DNA from: Brachyspira innocens ATCC 29796
GTDB taxonomy: Bacteria; Spirochaetota; Brachyspiria; Brachyspirales; Brachyspiraceae
NCBI RefSeq assembly: GCF_000384655.1
Contig: NZ_ARQI01000130.1
Span: 1 to 64,000 of the forward strand
Direction: 5' to 3'
DNA length: 64,000 nt
Positions 7,642 to 15,707 of the stretch are shown piece by piece. The translations under genes were made by a program, and so were the position numbers. Positions within the stretch are counted from its first letter, which is position 1, and each line of letters opens with the position of its first letter. A model generated the notes under the pieces. That model was given only the letters and a program-made list of their open reading frames with translations. It had not been told where the DNA came from and searched no databases.

Positions 7642-8553
7642 ATGAGAGATATTAATGTATTAAATGATTATTTTGTGAGATATTTATTCTCATCTAAAGA
7701 TAGTAATTTGATATTACTTGATTTTATTAATTCAACAATGCTTGATGCTAATATGAAAACTTTTAGGTCAGTAGAGATTCTAAATCCATTTAATTATAAA
7801 GAAAATTATCAGGATAAAGAAACTATAGTTGATGTAAAGTGCATAACTCAAAATGGAACAGTTGTTATAATAGAGATTCAGCTTCAAGGCAATTCAAGAT
7901 TTCCAGAGAGAATATTATATTATTGGGCTTCTAATTACAGCAAACTTTTAAAGCAGGGTGAAAAGTATGATGCTTTAACTCCAGTAATTAGTATAAATTT
8001 GCTTAATTTCAATTTAGATGATAATGATTGTATACATTCTTGCTATATGATTTATGATACTAAGAGTAAAAGACTGCTTACAGATCATTTACAGATACAT
8101 ATAATTGAGCTAAAGAAATTTAAAGATAATTTATTAGATAAAGATTTAGACTGCTGGCTTAAATTTTTTACTATTAAAGAAAAAGATAATAGGGAGGTAA
8201 TTATGTCAGAATTAGTAAAAGAAAAACCTATAATGGAAGAGGTACAGAAAAGATATAATAATTTTATAAAAGACAGACTTATGATGAATGAATATGATAA
8301 AAGAGAGGCTTATTTATATGGTAATCAGATAATGTTGGAAGAAGAAAGAAAATTAGGTATTGAAGAAGGTTTTAAAAAAGGTATAGAGAAGGGTATAGAA
8401 CAAGGTATAGAGAAAGGTATAGAACAAGGTATAGAGAAAGGAATAAAAGAAAATCAGATATTAACTGCCAAAAATATGAAAAATAAAAATATAGATATAA
8501 CACTTATAAGTGATATTACAGGGCTTAGTATAAAGGAGATAGAAGAGTTATAA
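7642..8553 (+). CDS. Rpn family recombination-promoting nuclease / putative transposase
   Basis: A 303-residue protein of the PD-(D/E)XK Rpn (PDDEXK_2) family. The N-terminal MRDINVLNDYFVRYLFS and LLDFIN are typical, and the putative catalytic core is D64-x-K66 with E78-I-Q80 (ExQ form). Family members in E. coli promote RecA-independent recombination and cut DNA; they are widespread as multicopy genes. The C-terminal third holds a charged helical segment in which KGIEQGIE-type units repeat, encoded by near-identical 12-bp DNA units, followed by an HTH-like end LISDITGLSIKEIEEL. The start is supported by the promoter at 7607-7635, with no leader. It is a single gene with a short AT-rich spacer on both sides. 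Confidence 0.85.
   Translation: MRDINVLNDYFVRYLFSSKDSNLILLDFINSTMLDANMKTFRSVEILNPFNYKENYQDKETIVDVKCITQNGTVVIIEIQLQGNSRFPERILYYWASNYSKLLKQGEKYDALTPVISINLLNFNLDDNDCIHSCYMIYDTKSKRLLTDHLQIHIIELKKFKDNLLDKDLDCWLKFFTIKEKDNREVIMSELVKEKPIMEEVQKRYNNFIKDRLMMNEYDKREAYLYGNQIMLEEERKLGIEEGFKKGIEKGIEQGIEKGIEQGIEKGIKENQILTAKNMKNKNIDITLISDITGLSIKEIEEL
8380..8440 (+). repeat. 12-bp tandem repeat inside the Rpn gene
   Basis: About five units alternating GGTATAGAGAAA and GGTATAGAACAA lie head to tail and encode GIEK/GIEQ steps of a helix. The 12-bp period keeps the frame, so changes in copy number would lengthen or shorten the helix without breaking the gene. Confidence 0.8.
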
Positions 8554-8585
8554 TAAAGCTATTTAATGTATACTAAAACTATTAA

Positions 8586-9548
8586 TTAAATATATTTATT
8601 TATAAAATTATTAATAGTATTCCAGTATAAACTTTCATCTTTCATTACAGCTGATATATGTCCTCCGTCTTTAATTATTAGCTTTTCTTTTTCTGAAGAG
8701 CATGAATCATAAAGTTTGTGTACCATATTGCAATTGACTAACTCATCTTTATCGCCATGTATAAAGAGTATAGGTACTTTTGATTTTGATACGCTTTTTT
8801 CAACATTAATATCATCAAATGAAAACCTAAGTCTTATTTTTGACATTATAGAAGTTAATTCTACTATCGGAAGAAAAGAAAATTTATATGCCATGTCAAG
8901 TCTTTCTTTTAACTGTTCATACGCATTTGTAAACCCTGCATCTTCTATAATTGCTTTTACATTATTTAAATCTTTATTTGAAGCTTCATTTAAATTTTCA
9001 CAGCTGCACATCATAACAGCATTTGCTCCCATTGAAATTCCATATAGAATAATTTTTGGAATAATTTTTTCATCGTTATAATTATTGTTAATATACTTAA
9101 TCCAAGCTAATACATCAAGCCTCTCTAAATATCCTAATGAATATATATTGCCTTCACTTTCTCCATGACTTCTTAAATCTATAGCAAGTACATTAAATCC
9201 CATATTATAAAATTTTTCTATAAAATATTTCATATAAGATCCTCTGCCTTCATATGGGTGAACTATTATTATATATACATTGCTGTTATTATTTATTAAA
9301 TGAGCATGAAGTTTTAGATTATCGCATGAAACTGTGTATACATCTTTTTGATTTTCTTCAAACCATATTTTTCTTTTTTCTTTTATTAATTTTTTTTCAT
9401 CATCATCTTCTTTTGTTTTTTCTTTTCTTTCAAAAAGTTTTTTATTAGTTTTTATAAGAAGTTTATTTACAAAATGATTTGCTGTAATTATCAGAATTAC
9501 TGCTGTTATAGTTATTGCAGATAGTATTATATATAATACTATTATCAT
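8586..9548 (-). CDS. Membrane-anchored alpha/beta hydrolase
   Basis: A 320-residue serine hydrolase with an N-terminal membrane anchor (residues about 2-24) followed by a charged linker. The alpha/beta hydrolase core shows the oxyanion strand segment VHPYEGRGSYM, DLRSHGES, the nucleophile elbow GISMG near residue 172, an acid in FIHGDKDELV and the His in KDGGHISAV, so the Ser-Asp-His triad is complete. It resembles the family of uncharacterised YqkD-type or acyl-peptidase-like hydrolases with an N-terminal helix; the substrate is unknown. Its orientation suggests a cytoplasmic or extracytoplasmic catalytic domain, not determinable here. It lies 23 bp after the ZIP gene on the same strand and may share its transcript. 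Confidence 0.85.
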   Translation of the reverse strand: MIIVLYIILSAITITAVILIITANHFVNKLLIKTNKKLFERKEKTKEDDDEKKLIKEKRKIWFEENQKDVYTVSCDNLKLHAHLINNNSNVYIIIVHPYEGRGSYMKYFIEKFYNMGFNVLAIDLRSHGESEGNIYSLGYLERLDVLAWIKYINNNYNDEKIIPKIILYGISMGANAVMMCSCENLNEASNKDLNNVKAIIEDAGFTNAYEQLKERLDMAYKFSFLPIVELTSIMSKIRLRFSFDDINVEKSVSKSKVPILFIHGDKDELVNCNMVHKLYDSCSSEKEKLIIKDGGHISAVMKDESLYWNTINNFINKYI

Positions 9549-9571
9549 TAAATAATCCTTTTTATTATAAA

Positions 9572-10378
9572 TTAACCCAAAGCCACATCAAGAACCATCA
9601 TCACAGCAAAACCAATTATAAAACCAAATACACCAAAGTGATTATGTTCTTCAGCTACAGCCTCAGGTACAAGCTCTTCTACAACAACGTATATCATAGC
9701 ACCAGCAGAAAAAGATAGTGCTATAGGAAGTATAAGCGTAAGTTTAGTAACAGCCAAAGCACCTATAACGGCAGCAATAGGCTCTACTATTCCAGATACA
9801 GCACCAAATAAGAAAGATTTTATATTTGATACACCGTTGGTTTTAAGAGGAAGCGATACGGCAGCACCCTCTGGAAAGTTCTGCAAACCTATAGCCAATG
9901 CTAATACCAAAGCAGCATTAAAAGTTACATCAGCATTTCCTATAGAAAAAGCTCCGAATGTTATTCCTACAGCCAAACCTTCTGGTATATTATGCAAAGT
10001 TACAGCAAGAAATAAAAGTATATTTTTTGAAAGTTTTGTGTTTGTTCCCTCTTTTTGTTCGCTTCCATTTACTATATGCATATGAGGGAGTATTTTATCT
10101 AGCACCCATATAAAAAATGATCCGAATAAAAATCCAAAAGCGGGTATAACCCAATTTGGTAGATTAGTATTTTTTGATAACTCTATAGAAGGGGCAAGCA
10201 ATGACCAAAAACTTGCCGCCATCATAACTCCAGCAGCAAATCCATACATAGAAGCAAATACTTTATGTTTGATTTCCTTTGAAAAGAAAAATACAAGTGC
10301 TGAGCCTAATGCTGTAAAAGTAAATGTTATAGTTCCGCCGAATAATGCAAGTAATGCTGGGGGGATATTTTCTATCAT
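9572..10378 (-). CDS. ZIP family metal transporter (GufA-like)
   Basis: A 268-residue membrane protein of the ZIP family with about eight hydrophobic segments. The metal-binding signatures in the fourth and fifth transmembrane helices are intact: HNIPEGLAVG and QNFPEGAAVS. A His-containing loop (ILPHMHIVNG) precedes them. ZIP proteins import Zn2+ or other divalent cations; the GufA-like subfamily is prokaryotic. The gene is transcribed away from the repeat region at 10.5 kb with its own promoter, and the hydrolase gene follows after 23 bp. Confidence 0.9.
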   Translation of the reverse strand: MIENIPPALLALFGGTITFTFTALGSALVFFFSKEIKHKVFASMYGFAAGVMMAASFWSLLAPSIELSKNTNLPNWVIPAFGFLFGSFFIWVLDKILPHMHIVNGSEQKEGTNTKLSKNILLFLAVTLHNIPEGLAVGITFGAFSIGNADVTFNAALVLALAIGLQNFPEGAAVSLPLKTNGVSNIKSFLFGAVSGIVEPIAAVIGALAVTKLTLILPIALSFSAGAMIYVVVEELVPEAVAEEHNHFGVFGFIIGFAVMMVLDVALG

Positions 10379-10418
10379 TTTTATAACCTTAAATAAATAT
10401 AATTTTTTTAATTTGTAT

Positions 10419-10446
10419 ATTATATATATAATGAGATTAATTTCAA
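10419..10446 (-). promoter_or_regulatory. Likely promoter of the ZIP gene
   Basis: On the minus strand TTGAAA (10446-10441), a 16-bp spacer and TATAAT (10424-10419) lie about 40 bp before the ZIP start codon. Confidence 0.5.
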
Positions 10447-10514
10447 TTTTTTAAATTAGCTTATTTTTATTAAATAGAGTATAATAATATATAGATTAAT
10501 TTTTAATTTTAGTT

Positions 10515-10824
10515 TATACCTAAACAATTATATTTTGTCAGAATTAATTTTTTTAATTTTAAATATTTGCATTGCTTTACCCTTACGAAGTACACAGCGT
10601 GAGCTACGTATCCATCACTTCTTTTGTACTGTGTCCGCCTCGTTCTGCGTACCGTATGCAGGCATGTAATAAAGGAGCAAAATGCCTAAATTTAATAATT
10701 TATCCTACATGTAAAACATAATTAGTACTATTTAATATTATTTTTAGATTTGCACTTTTTGCAACTTTTTGCGGCGGGAAAAAGTTGAATAAAAAAATTG
10801 ACAAACTTAAAAATTTTTAGTATA
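10515..10824. repeat. Family A repeat, copy A1 (310 bp, imperfect TIRs)
   Basis: The ends are imperfect inverted repeats of about 26 bp (18 of 26 positions match): TATACCTAAACAA... TTTGTCA on the left and TTGACAAACTTAAAAA... TAGTATA on the right. The interior is locally GC-rich in an AT-rich genome and carries no open reading frame of note. The left arm matches copy A2 at 50488 nearly base for base, and the core 10616-10639 matches the MITE-like element at 50258-50281 (21 of 24). It fills the gap between the divergent ZIP and hit genes. It looks like a non-autonomous mobile repeat; no target duplication could be fixed. Confidence 0.7.
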
Positions 10825-10826
10825 TA
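10798..10826 (+). promoter_or_regulatory. Promoter of hit, located in the A1 repeat end
   Basis: TTGACA (10798-10803), a 17-bp spacer and TATATT (10821-10826) lie 40 bp before the hit start codon. The same sequence forms the right terminal repeat of element A1, so the element appears to supply the promoter. Confidence 0.75.
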
Positions 10827-10865
10827 TTATTAAACGATTTTATAATATTTCTATTGGAGTTTTTT

Positions 10866-11216
10866 ATGAGTAATTATAATGATGATAAATATTTTGATAA
10901 AGACTGTATATTCTGTAAAATAATTAAAGGAGAGATTCCTTCAAATTTCATAAAAGAAAATGAATACTGTGTTGTATTTGCAGATTTAAATCCAAAAGCT
11001 AAAGTACATTTGCTTGTTGTGCCAAAACCTCATGTGAAAAATATATTAGAGACAGATGAGTTTTTGATGAATAAAGTTTTAGAAACTATAAAGGAAGTTT
11101 CTAAAGAACAGAAGTTGGAATCTTTCAGAGTTATAAATAATTGCGGAAAAGGTGCAGGACAAAGCGTATTTCATGTGCATTTTCATATACTTTCAGGCGA
11201 TAATTTGGAAGAATAA
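10866..11216 (+). CDS. HIT family nucleotide-binding hydrolase
   Basis: A 116-residue histidine-triad protein of the Hint type, the usual length. The N-terminal CIFCKIIKGEIP with a zinc-binding-type Cys pair, LNPKAKVHLLVVPK, and the triad H103-V-H105-F-H107 are complete. Hint proteins hydrolyse nucleoside phosphoramidates and acyl-adenylates in the cytoplasm. The frame is open upstream to a TTG at 10854, but that codon overlaps the GGAG Shine-Dalgarno, which lies about 6 nt before the ATG at 10866; that ATG is chosen. TatD follows after 21 bp, probably in the same transcript. Confidence 0.9.
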   Translation: MSNYNDDKYFDKDCIFCKIIKGEIPSNFIKENEYCVVFADLNPKAKVHLLVVPKPHVKNILETDEFLMNKVLETIKEVSKEQKLESFRVINNCGKGAGQSVFHVHFHILSGDNLEE

Positions 11217-11237
11217 ATAATAATTGGAGTTAACATA

Positions 11238-12050
11238 ATGATAGACAGTCATTGCCATCTTACATATATATCAAAGAAGAGTAAAGAACTGGAAGAGGTT
11301 TTAGAGAGAGCTAATAAGGCGGGTATATTTTATTTTGTAGATATAGGAGTTCACCCTAATGATATAGACGAACGTATGTTTATACTTTCTGATGCTGAGG
11401 GTGTATTTTTCAGTATGGGGTATTATCCAGATTATGCCAATGAAAATGATGAGGATACATTAAAGGCTTTTGAATTAAAAATAAAAAATTTAAATAAAAA
11501 GACATTAAAAAATCAAAATAAGTCAATATATGCTGTAGGTGAAATAGGACTTGACTATTATCATGATGATTCAAATAAAAATGAGCAGCGTGAGTTTTTC
11601 TTGGCTTTATGTGAGGCTGCGAAAAATACTGATCTTCCTATATTAATACATAGCAGAAATGCATTTAAAGATACTTTTAAAATTCTTAGAGAAGCTGATA
11701 TACCAAAAAGAGGTATATTTCATTGTTTCAGCGGCAATGTTGATGATGCAAAAAATGCTTTGGATTTGGGATATATACTTTCTTTTTCAGGCTCATCTAC
11801 ATATATAAAAAATGATTTTATAAGAGATGCTTTTAAGTATGTGCCAAAGGATATGTTTACAATAGAAACAGATGCTCCGTATTTAACTCCGCAGAAAGTA
11901 AGGGGTAGGGCAAATGAACCATCATTTATACCATATACAGTGGAAGTATTAGCTGAGGCAAGCGGTGAAAAAAGCGAAGATATTATGAGAAAAGCTTTAG
12001 AAAATACTGTAAGAGTTTTGGAACTTCCTATAGATTTGAATAGAATTTAA
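11238..12050 (+). CDS. tatD: TatD family metal-dependent DNase
   Basis: A 270-residue TIM-barrel metallo-hydrolase of the TatD family at its normal length. The metal ligands are visible in DSHCHL at the N-terminus (H5 and H7), AVGEIGLDYY, ILIHSRNA, GIFHCFSGN and the late ETDAPYLTP. TatD enzymes have 3'-5' exonuclease activity and take part in DNA repair or degradation; close relatives include YcfH-like proteins. It is the second gene of the hit-tatD pair and ends at a bidirectional terminator. An insertion with several Lys/Asn residues (LKNQNKSIYA) is seen after the first barrel strands, harmless to the core. Confidence 0.92.
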   Translation: MIDSHCHLTYISKKSKELEEVLERANKAGIFYFVDIGVHPNDIDERMFILSDAEGVFFSMGYYPDYANENDEDTLKAFELKIKNLNKKTLKNQNKSIYAVGEIGLDYYHDDSNKNEQREFFLALCEAAKNTDLPILIHSRNAFKDTFKILREADIPKRGIFHCFSGNVDDAKNALDLGYILSFSGSSTYIKNDFIRDAFKYVPKDMFTIETDAPYLTPQKVRGRANEPSFIPYTVEVLAEASGEKSEDIMRKALENTVRVLELPIDLNRI

Positions 12051-12071
12051 TTTGTATAAAGATATGAAAAG

Positions 12072-12115
12072 CCCTCTATAAATAGAATTAATCTATATTA
12101 TAGAGGGATATTTTT
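12072..12115. terminator. Bidirectional terminator between tatD and flavodoxin
   Basis: CCCTCTATA (12072-12080) pairs perfectly with TATAGAGGG (12099-12107), with an 18-nt loop. It is followed by ATATTTTTA on the plus strand and by TTTTCATA on the minus strand, and it stands between converging genes. Confidence 0.75.
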
Positions 12116-12126
12116 ATGGGTAAATA

Positions 12127-12642
12127 TTATAGAGTTTTAATAGCTTCTTTCAATTTGTTTAAATCATCAGCATTAGGGTGTCCCATAGCATTGTCATAAT
12201 TAGCTAATTTAGATTGAACAACTTTTTTCTCATCATCAGTTGCAGCTTTTTCAAGCATATTTTCTAAATTTTTCTTCTGACCGTCTATCCATTGACCTTG
12301 GCAAGCATAAGTACCAACTAATGTATTAGAAGAATCTAAGAAAGTTTTTGCAGGATTAAGCATTTTATCATAATATTCTTGATTATTACCGTAGCCTACA
12401 GTCATAAATAAAAATACTTTTTTATTTTTTAATGTCTGCATAAACTTACCAGCAGCCTCATCGCAAGTACCTTTATAACTTCCAGCACCTACAAATACTA
12501 AGTCAGATTCACCAATTTTATTAGCATCTACTGCATCAGCTTTTACGCATTGAAGACATTCTCCGTTAGCAGATTCTTTTATAGCTAATGCTAATTTTTC
12601 TGTATTACCGCTTTTGCTAGTATAAACTATAGAATATTTCAT
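12127..12642 (-). CDS. Flavodoxin family protein
   Basis: A 171-residue protein that begins with the FMN phosphate-binding loop of flavodoxins, YTSKSGNTEKLA, and continues with the flavodoxin alternation of strands and helices (LVFVGAGSYKGTCD, FLFMTVGYGN). The last forty residues add a helical tail (MGHPNADDLNKLKEAIK) seen in flavodoxin-like proteins from anaerobes. It should carry one or two electrons in the cytoplasm, replacing ferredoxin; the partner enzyme is not in the window. AAGGAG precedes the ATG and a good promoter lies 36 bp further up. A single gene, convergent with tatD. Confidence 0.87.
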   Translation of the reverse strand: MKYSIVYTSKSGNTEKLALAIKESANGECLQCVKADAVDANKIGESDLVFVGAGSYKGTCDEAAGKFMQTLKNKKVFLFMTVGYGNNQEYYDKMLNPAKTFLDSSNTLVGTYACQGQWIDGQKKNLENMLEKAATDDEKKVVQSKLANYDNAMGHPNADDLNKLKEAIKTL

Positions 12643-12677
12643 ATTAAATTAACTCCTTATGTTAGAATACTCTAATT

Positions 12678-12705
12678 ATTATAACATAATAATAAAAAAA
12701 ATCAA
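12678..12705 (-). promoter_or_regulatory. Promoter of the flavodoxin gene
   Basis: On the minus strand TTGATT (12705-12700), a 16-bp spacer and TATAAT (12683-12678), the latter within the extended form TGTTATAAT. Confidence 0.65.
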
Positions 12706-12739
12706 TATACTATATAGGTGTATTTATGTATAAAAGTAC

Positions 12740-12768
12740 TTGCTATAATATGTGTAATATGATATAAT
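12740..12768 (+). promoter_or_regulatory. Overlapping promoters of rplI-dnaB
   Basis: TTGCTA (12740-12745), a 17-bp spacer and TATAAT (12763-12768) form one promoter. A second extended -10, TGCTATAAT (12741-12749), overlaps it 19 bp upstream. The leader to rplI is about 55 nt. Confidence 0.55.
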
Positions 12769-12829
12769 ATGTAAATTGTAAACTAGAAATTTATTATATT
12801 ATTTAATAGCGATATCAAGGAGAAGGCAA

Positions 12830-13348
12830 ATGGAAGTTATCTTAAAAAAAGATTTTATATCATTAGGTTATGAAGGTGATATATGTAAAGTAAAAGACGG
12901 CTATGCAAGAAATTACCTTATTCCAAGAAATATAGCTGTAATAAAAAATGCAGCTAATTTAAGAACTTTAGCTCAAATGCAAAAAAGTTTAGAGAAAAAA
13001 AGAGCTAAAAGAAAAATGGAAGCTGAAATATTAAAAGGTAAAATTGTTGATATAAGCGTAGTTATACCTATGAAAGTGGCTGAAAACGGTAAATTATATG
13101 GTTCTGTTAGTCAGCAAACTATAGTTGATGCTTTAAAAGAAAAAGAAATTGATATAAATAAACGCGATGTTCATATGGAAAAACATATTAAAGAACTTGG
13201 CGAGTTTGATGTTGAAATAAAATTATATCATAGTGTTAATGCTGTTATCAAAATTAAAGTTATCAATATAGATGATAAAGAAGTTGTAGAAGTAACAGAG
13301 GAAATAAAAGAAGAAAACAATAATACTTCTGAAACTGTACAAGCTTGA
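12830..13348 (+). CDS. rplI: Large subunit ribosomal protein bL9
   Basis: A 172-residue bL9. The N-terminal domain MEVILKKDFISLG followed by GYARNYLIPRNIA and AVIKNAANL is diagnostic, then a long Lys-rich central helix and the C-terminal rRNA-binding domain with LYGSVSQQTI. About twenty extra acidic residues at the end (EVTEEIKEENNNTSETV) make it longer than the 149 residues of E. coli. AAGGAG precedes the ATG. The usual partners rpsF, ssb and rpsR are absent here, but dnaB follows after 37 bp, a linkage found in many bacteria. Confidence 0.95.
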   Translation: MEVILKKDFISLGYEGDICKVKDGYARNYLIPRNIAVIKNAANLRTLAQMQKSLEKKRAKRKMEAEILKGKIVDISVVIPMKVAENGKLYGSVSQQTIVDALKEKEIDINKRDVHMEKHIKELGEFDVEIKLYHSVNAVIKIKVINIDDKEVVEVTEEIKEENNNTSETVQA

Positions 13349-13385
13349 GATTAAGTCTTAGTATCAATTAATAGGCATAATATTT

Positions 13386-14792
13386 ATGAATAATACACCC
13401 TGCTCAATAGAGGCTGAAGAGTCTCTATTGGGGGCGATGCTTCAAAACTCTCAGGCTATATCCGCAGCTTTATCCAAAATAAAATCTACTGATTTCTATA
13501 GTGAAAGAAACAGGCTCCTTTATGAAAGTATCATAGAGATGAATAATAGGGGTATAGCTGTTAATGCCGAAACCACTTTAAGATATCTTAAAGAAAACGG
13601 ACTTTTTGAAAAAATTATTCAAAATGATGAAGCGTATTTAATGCGTATAATAGACGGTACGCCTTTTCATCAAAATGCCAAATATTATGCTGAAATTATC
13701 GCTGAAAAATCATTACTTAGAGATTTAATAACAGCAACTCAGGATATACAAAAATCAGCTTATGAGGCAAAAGATGCAGAAACTAAAGAAATTGCTGATT
13801 TTGCTGAGAAGAAAATATTCGAGGTTACTCAAAGAAGACTAAGCAATGATTTTATTCATATACGGGATTTACTTTACGAGGCTTTAACTACTATAGAGAG
13901 CCGAAAAAAACACAAAGGTACTGTAACTGGAGTTCCATCTGGTTTTATATCACTTGATAAAATTACTCATGGTTTTCAGCCTTCAGATTTGATTATATTA
14001 GCAGCAAGGCCTTCTGTAGGTAAAACAAGTTTTGCACTTAATATCGTAGAACATGTTATTACAAATATAGAAACTACAGGTTTTGGTATAGGTTTTTTCT
14101 CTCTTGAGATGAGCCGAATGCAGCTTGTAGAAAGGTTAATAGCAAGTAAGGCTAGAATTAGTTTGTCAAGAATAAGGTCTGGGGACTTGGAAAAGCAGGA
14201 ATGGACTAAACTCGGACAGACTTTTAATAGTTTATCTCAGGCTAATCTTTTGATAGATGATTCCAGCCAATTAACTATAATGGAAATACGCGGTATAGCT
14301 AGGCAGATGAAGTATAGATTTGCCGAGATGAGTAAAACTTCTGGAAAAGAAATTGATTTAAAATTAATAGTTGTAGATTATCTTCAGCTTATTCATTCTG
14401 GTGTTCAGACTAGAAGAAATGGTACAAGAGAACAGGAAATAGCGGATATTTCAAGAGGGCTTAAAGCATTGGCTAAGGAGCTTAATGTACCTGTTATATC
14501 TTTGGCTCAGTTATCTAGGGCTGTTGAACAAAGACAGGATAAACCTAGACTTTCAGACCTTAGGGAATCTGGTTCTATAGAGCAGGATGCAGATATTGTT
14601 ATGTTTCTTCATAGACAAAAACCTAACAAAGAAGGAAAAGATGATGAAGTTATAGATGACAAAACTAATCAGGTTGAAGTTATACTTGCAAAGCATAGAA
14701 ATGGTGCTATACATGACGGAATACCGCTTCATTTTATAGCTGACCAGACTAGATTTGAGAATATATACAATAATAGTAATGATGCGGGGTAA
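13386..14792 (+). CDS. dnaB: Replicative DNA helicase DnaB
   Basis: A 468-residue DnaB, full length and without an intein. The N-terminal primase-interaction domain opens with PCSIEAEESLLGAMLQ. The RecA-like motor has the Walker A loop AARPSVGKTSFALN, then FFSLEMSRMQLVERL, the Walker B strand LIVVDYLQLIHSG, and the DLRESGSIEQDADIV and HRNG motifs. It unwinds DNA ahead of the replication fork as a hexamer. It follows rplI in one unit and its last codons lie just before the MlaE-like gene, whose Shine-Dalgarno overlaps the dnaB 3' end. Confidence 0.96.
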   Translation: MNNTPCSIEAEESLLGAMLQNSQAISAALSKIKSTDFYSERNRLLYESIIEMNNRGIAVNAETTLRYLKENGLFEKIIQNDEAYLMRIIDGTPFHQNAKYYAEIIAEKSLLRDLITATQDIQKSAYEAKDAETKEIADFAEKKIFEVTQRRLSNDFIHIRDLLYEALTTIESRKKHKGTVTGVPSGFISLDKITHGFQPSDLIILAARPSVGKTSFALNIVEHVITNIETTGFGIGFFSLEMSRMQLVERLIASKARISLSRIRSGDLEKQEWTKLGQTFNSLSQANLLIDDSSQLTIMEIRGIARQMKYRFAEMSKTSGKEIDLKLIVVDYLQLIHSGVQTRRNGTREQEIADISRGLKALAKELNVPVISLAQLSRAVEQRQDKPRLSDLRESGSIEQDADIVMFLHRQKPNKEGKDDEVIDDKTNQVEVILAKHRNGAIHDGIPLHFIADQTRFENIYNNSNDAG

Positions 14793-14799
14793 TTTTATT

Positions 14800-15606
14800 A
14801 TGGAATTATTTGATGTTAAAATAGAATTACGAAAAGGTGTTAAGAATAAAATAAACTATTTTCTTGCAACTTTAGGTGAATTTGCTACTCTTCTTATAGA
14901 GGTATTCAGATATACTTTTAGATCTTCTTTCTCTTTTAGACTTTTAAGAGAGCAGATAGTAAGAATGGGTGTTGATTCATTTGTTGTTGCTGCTGTTACA
15001 GTTCTTTGTACTGGTATGGTTATGTCTTTGCAGATAGCCGTAGTACTTGACAGTGTACTAAAAGGTATTTCTCAGTTTGTAGGATCTATGGTTGGTAAGG
15101 CTATGGTTAAAGAGCTATCGCCTATGCTTCTTGCTTTGATATTTGCAGGAAGGGTGGGCAGTTCTGTTACTGCTGAAATAGGTACTATGCAGGTTAGTGA
15201 GCAGTTAGATGCTTTGAAAACTTTATATACTAATCCTATAGAATATGTTGCCGTTCCGCGTTTTTGGGCTGCTGTTATATCGCTTCCTATGCTCACAGTT
15301 TCTGCAGATATTATAGGTGTTTTGGGAGGAGCTGTAGTTACAGTATTTGTGCTTAATAGTGACCCTATTCATTATTTTGATAGTGCTATATCTGTTATAT
15401 CGCTTGGAGATTTTATAGGAAGTTTAATTAAATCAACCATATTTGGTGCTGAAGTTATGCTTATATCTTGTTTTTATGGATTTAGAACTTCTGGCGGAGC
15501 TGAAGGTGTAGGTAAGGCTACTACTACAAGTGTGGTTTATAGTTTTATGCTGATACTTATTACTGACTATCTTCTAGTTTCTATACTCGGATTGTTTGGA
15601 ATGTAA
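14800..15606 (+). CDS. MlaE-family ABC transporter permease
   Basis: A 268-residue permease of the MlaE/TTG2B family. The EQ-loop region FAGRVGSSVTAEIGTM and the following SEQLDALKTLYTNPIEYVAVPRFWA are intact, with four to five membrane segments after them. In other bacteria MlaE works with the ATPase MlaF and an MCE protein to move phospholipids between the membranes. No mlaF or MCE gene follows; the next gene is an AraC regulator, so the partners must be elsewhere. The open frame extends upstream into dnaB, but GGGG at 14786-14789 lies about 9 nt before the ATG at 14800, which gives the normal length. Confidence 0.87.
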   Translation: MELFDVKIELRKGVKNKINYFLATLGEFATLLIEVFRYTFRSSFSFRLLREQIVRMGVDSFVVAAVTVLCTGMVMSLQIAVVLDSVLKGISQFVGSMVGKAMVKELSPMLLALIFAGRVGSSVTAEIGTMQVSEQLDALKTLYTNPIEYVAVPRFWAAVISLPMLTVSADIIGVLGGAVVTVFVLNSDPIHYFDSAISVISLGDFIGSLIKSTIFGAEVMLISCFYGFRTSGGAEGVGKATTTSVVYSFMLILITDYLLVSILGLFGM

Positions 15607-15667
15607 TATCTTTTTATCTTTTATATTTATAATAATTATTATATTAGAAAATAGTTTTTATATTATA

Positions 15668-15695
15668 TTGAATATTATTCATAAATTTATATACT
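15668..15695 (+). promoter_or_regulatory. Likely promoter of the AraC-type gene
   Basis: TTGAAT (15668-15673), a 16-bp spacer and TATACT (15690-15695). The start codon is 13 bp after the -10, so the leader would be only a few bases, and no Shine-Dalgarno is seen. Confidence 0.4.
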
Positions 15696-15707
15696 AAAAT
15701 ATATACT

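Noticed and set aside
8716-9081. Plus-strand frame of 121 residues opposite the hydrolase
   Set aside because: Lies wholly within a well-supported minus-strand gene; composition is that of reverse-read codons.
9837-10085. Plus-strand frame inside the ZIP gene
   Set aside because: Shadow frame opposite conserved membrane helices; no start signal.
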